Shown: in pieces, positions 63,040 to 64,000 of the stretch
How positions within the stretch are numbered: position 1 is the first letter of the stretch
Layout of the letters: each line of letters begins with the position of its first letter
Origin: Duganella fentianensis
GTDB taxonomy: Bacteria > Pseudomonadota > Gammaproteobacteria > Burkholderiales > Burkholderiaceae_D
DNA: 64,000 bases
Reading direction: 5' to 3'
Assembly: GCF_009857835.1 (NCBI RefSeq)
Contig: NZ_WWCL01000003.1
Location: 434,001 to 498,000, forward strand
Made by a program: the position numbers and the translations under genes
Notes under the pieces: generated by a model
What the model saw: the letters and a program-made list of their open reading frames with translations, nothing else
Database searches by the model: none
What the model was told of the DNA's origin: nothing

Positions 63040-63588
63040 ATGAAGCGTTTGCCCTTAATTCTCACTGTTTTCGCCGTGGTGCTGCTGTCGGCATCGCTGG
63101 CCTACTGGGCGCTGCAGCTGTTCAAACCAGCCCAGCGTCCACTGGCTGCGGCACCGCAGGCGCTGGCCGTGCCGCTCAATCTGGATGCGGCCAAGGGCCT
63201 GTTCGGTGGTCAGGTCAGCGTGGCTGCCGCCAGCAACTACCAGCTCAGAGGCGTGGTGGCGGCGCAGGGCAGCGACAGTGCCGCCATCATTTCGGTGGAT
63301 GGCCAGCCGGCGATGGCTTACGGGCAGGGCCGCGAAATCGCGCCCGGCGTCACCATCAAGGAAGTGCAGGCGAAATATGTGGTGCTGTCGGAAGGCGGCG
63401 CTTTGAAGCGCATCGAACTGGCCAGTGATGCTGCTGCCAGCACTACGCCGGCACCATCGCTGCTGCAGGCTATGCCTACGCCCCAGCCGGCCAGTCCCGC
63501 TACACCGGCAACCCCGGCGCAGCCAGCAAATCCCGCCAGTACTCCTGCTCCGATAGCCCCCGTCCCCGGCTTCGACCGACTGCAATAG
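63040..63588 (+). CDS. gspC: T2SS inner-membrane protein GspC (HR domain only)
   Basis: 182 residues. One membrane segment (about 5-27) precedes an HR domain (about 55-130, with NYQLRGVVAAQGSDSAAII and VVLSEGGALKRIEL), which meets the secretin N0 domain. The C-terminus is Pro/Ala-rich instead of the PDZ domain of longer GspC proteins. It lies at the end of the operon rather than the start. ATG follows AGGACC-like GGAAGAAAAC. Confidence 0.85.
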   Translation: MKRLPLILTVFAVVLLSASLAYWALQLFKPAQRPLAAAPQALAVPLNLDAAKGLFGGQVSVAAASNYQLRGVVAAQGSDSAAIISVDGQPAMAYGQGREIAPGVTIKEVQAKYVVLSEGGALKRIELASDAAASTTPAPSLLQAMPTPQPASPATPATPAQPANPASTPAPIAPVPGFDRLQ

Positions 63589-63595
63589 GCCCACT

Positions 63596-64000
63596 ATGCT
63601 GATCTCCCGTACTCTGGCCGCCGCTTTCTGCTGCGGCCTTTTGTTTTCCAGTCTGCTCAACCCTGCCATGGCGCAGGATAGCGTGCCGGCCGCCAGCTCG
63701 GTGGCGCCCGATGCGGCGCTCAAGCCGCGTCCGAAAGTGGCGCTGGTGCTGTCCGGTGGCGGTGCGCGCGGCTTCGCCCACATCGGCGTGCTGCGCGCTT
63801 TGCAGGAGCTGCGCGTGCCGGTCGATATCGTGGTCGGCACCAGTATGGGCAGCGTGGTGGGCGGCGCCTATGCGGCCGGCAGTTCGCTCGACCAGATGGA
63901 GCGGCTGGTGCGCCGCACCGACTGGAATGCCGTGGTGGCCGACCGGCCGCCGCGCGATGAACTGGTGTACCGCCGGCGGGAAGAAGATCTGCTGCTGCCT
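63596..64000 (+). CDS. Patatin-like phospholipase, 5' part only (runs off the window)
   Basis: 135 codons are in the window, with no stop. Signal peptide about 1-26 (ending AMA). The patatin domain starts near residue 48: oxyanion loop LSGGGARGFAHIGVL and nucleophile motif GTSMGS (Ser in GxSxG). The catalytic Asp would lie beyond the window. It starts 7 bases after gspC. Homologues in this group often continue into a surface/POTRA-barrel region (RssA/PlpD-like); that cannot be checked. Export by the T2SS or as an outer-membrane protein are both possible. Confidence 0.85.
   Translation, partial: MLISRTLAAAFCCGLLFSSLLNPAMAQDSVPAASSVAPDAALKPRPKVALVLSGGGARGFAHIGVLRALQELRVPVDIVVGTSMGSVVGGAYAAGSSLDQMERLVRRTDWNAVVADRPPRDELVYRRREEDLLLP

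Overview
This is a 64 kb stretch of a GC-rich genome (about 60% G+C judged by eye) from a betaproteobacterium, order Burkholderiales, most probably Oxalobacteraceae (Massilia/Duganella/Janthinobacterium-like). The signs are the petABC-sspAB-tRNA-Thr block, the gpsA/secB/grxC/gpmA/envC/ctpA/moeB neighbourhood, a fused isobutyryl-CoA mutase beside a large indolepyruvate:ferredoxin oxidoreductase, and a rhombosortase with its target. I see no insertion sequences, phage genes, CRISPR arrays or rRNA. It reads as chromosomal backbone with accessory secretion and pilus loci.

Layout. 1-2129: end of a nucleoside/sugar-type ABC importer (ATPase tail and two permeases). 2293-9228: an Aer-type aerotaxis transducer, a ferredoxin, a DUF4214/RTX-like secreted protein, a MoaD-like protein coupled to a BNR propeller, an MBL-fold hydrolase and two small unknowns. 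9395-17607: IcmF, an indolepyruvate:ferredoxin oxidoreductase-type 2-oxoacid enzyme and a LysR regulator; two sites resembling the LiuR operator lie upstream of the two catabolic genes. 17734-20042: convergent HD-GYP and GGDEF c-di-GMP genes sharing a terminator. 20507-29841: a Tad/Flp pilus locus (flp, cpaA, an unnamed AAA ATPase, cpaB, cpaC, a small lipoprotein, cpaE, cpaF, tadB, tadC). 29936-35439: envelope proteins on the minus strand, including a rhombosortase next to a GlyGly-CTERM lipoprotein.

35617-39883: minus-strand petABC (cytochrome bc1), two UUCG-loop terminators, sspA, sspB and tRNA-Thr(UGU) with its own promoter-like box. 40250-50236: mscL, a DegS-like protease, DUF2461, gpsA, an SH3 protein, secB, grxC, a rhodanese, then gpmA-envC-ctpA-moeB. 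50259-52376: an exported amidohydrolase. 52529-63588: a complete-looking type II secretion operon in the unusual order G-H-I-J-K-L-M-N-D-E-F-C. It is followed by a patatin-like phospholipase cut off by the window end.

Themes: surface-attachment and secretion machines (Tad, T2SS, rhombosortase) lie with c-di-GMP enzymes and an aerotaxis sensor. A separate module for amino-acid-derived acyl-CoA metabolism (2-oxoacid oxidation, then carbon-skeleton rearrangement) appears to share one MerR-family control signal. All calls come from reading the sequence; no database search was run.
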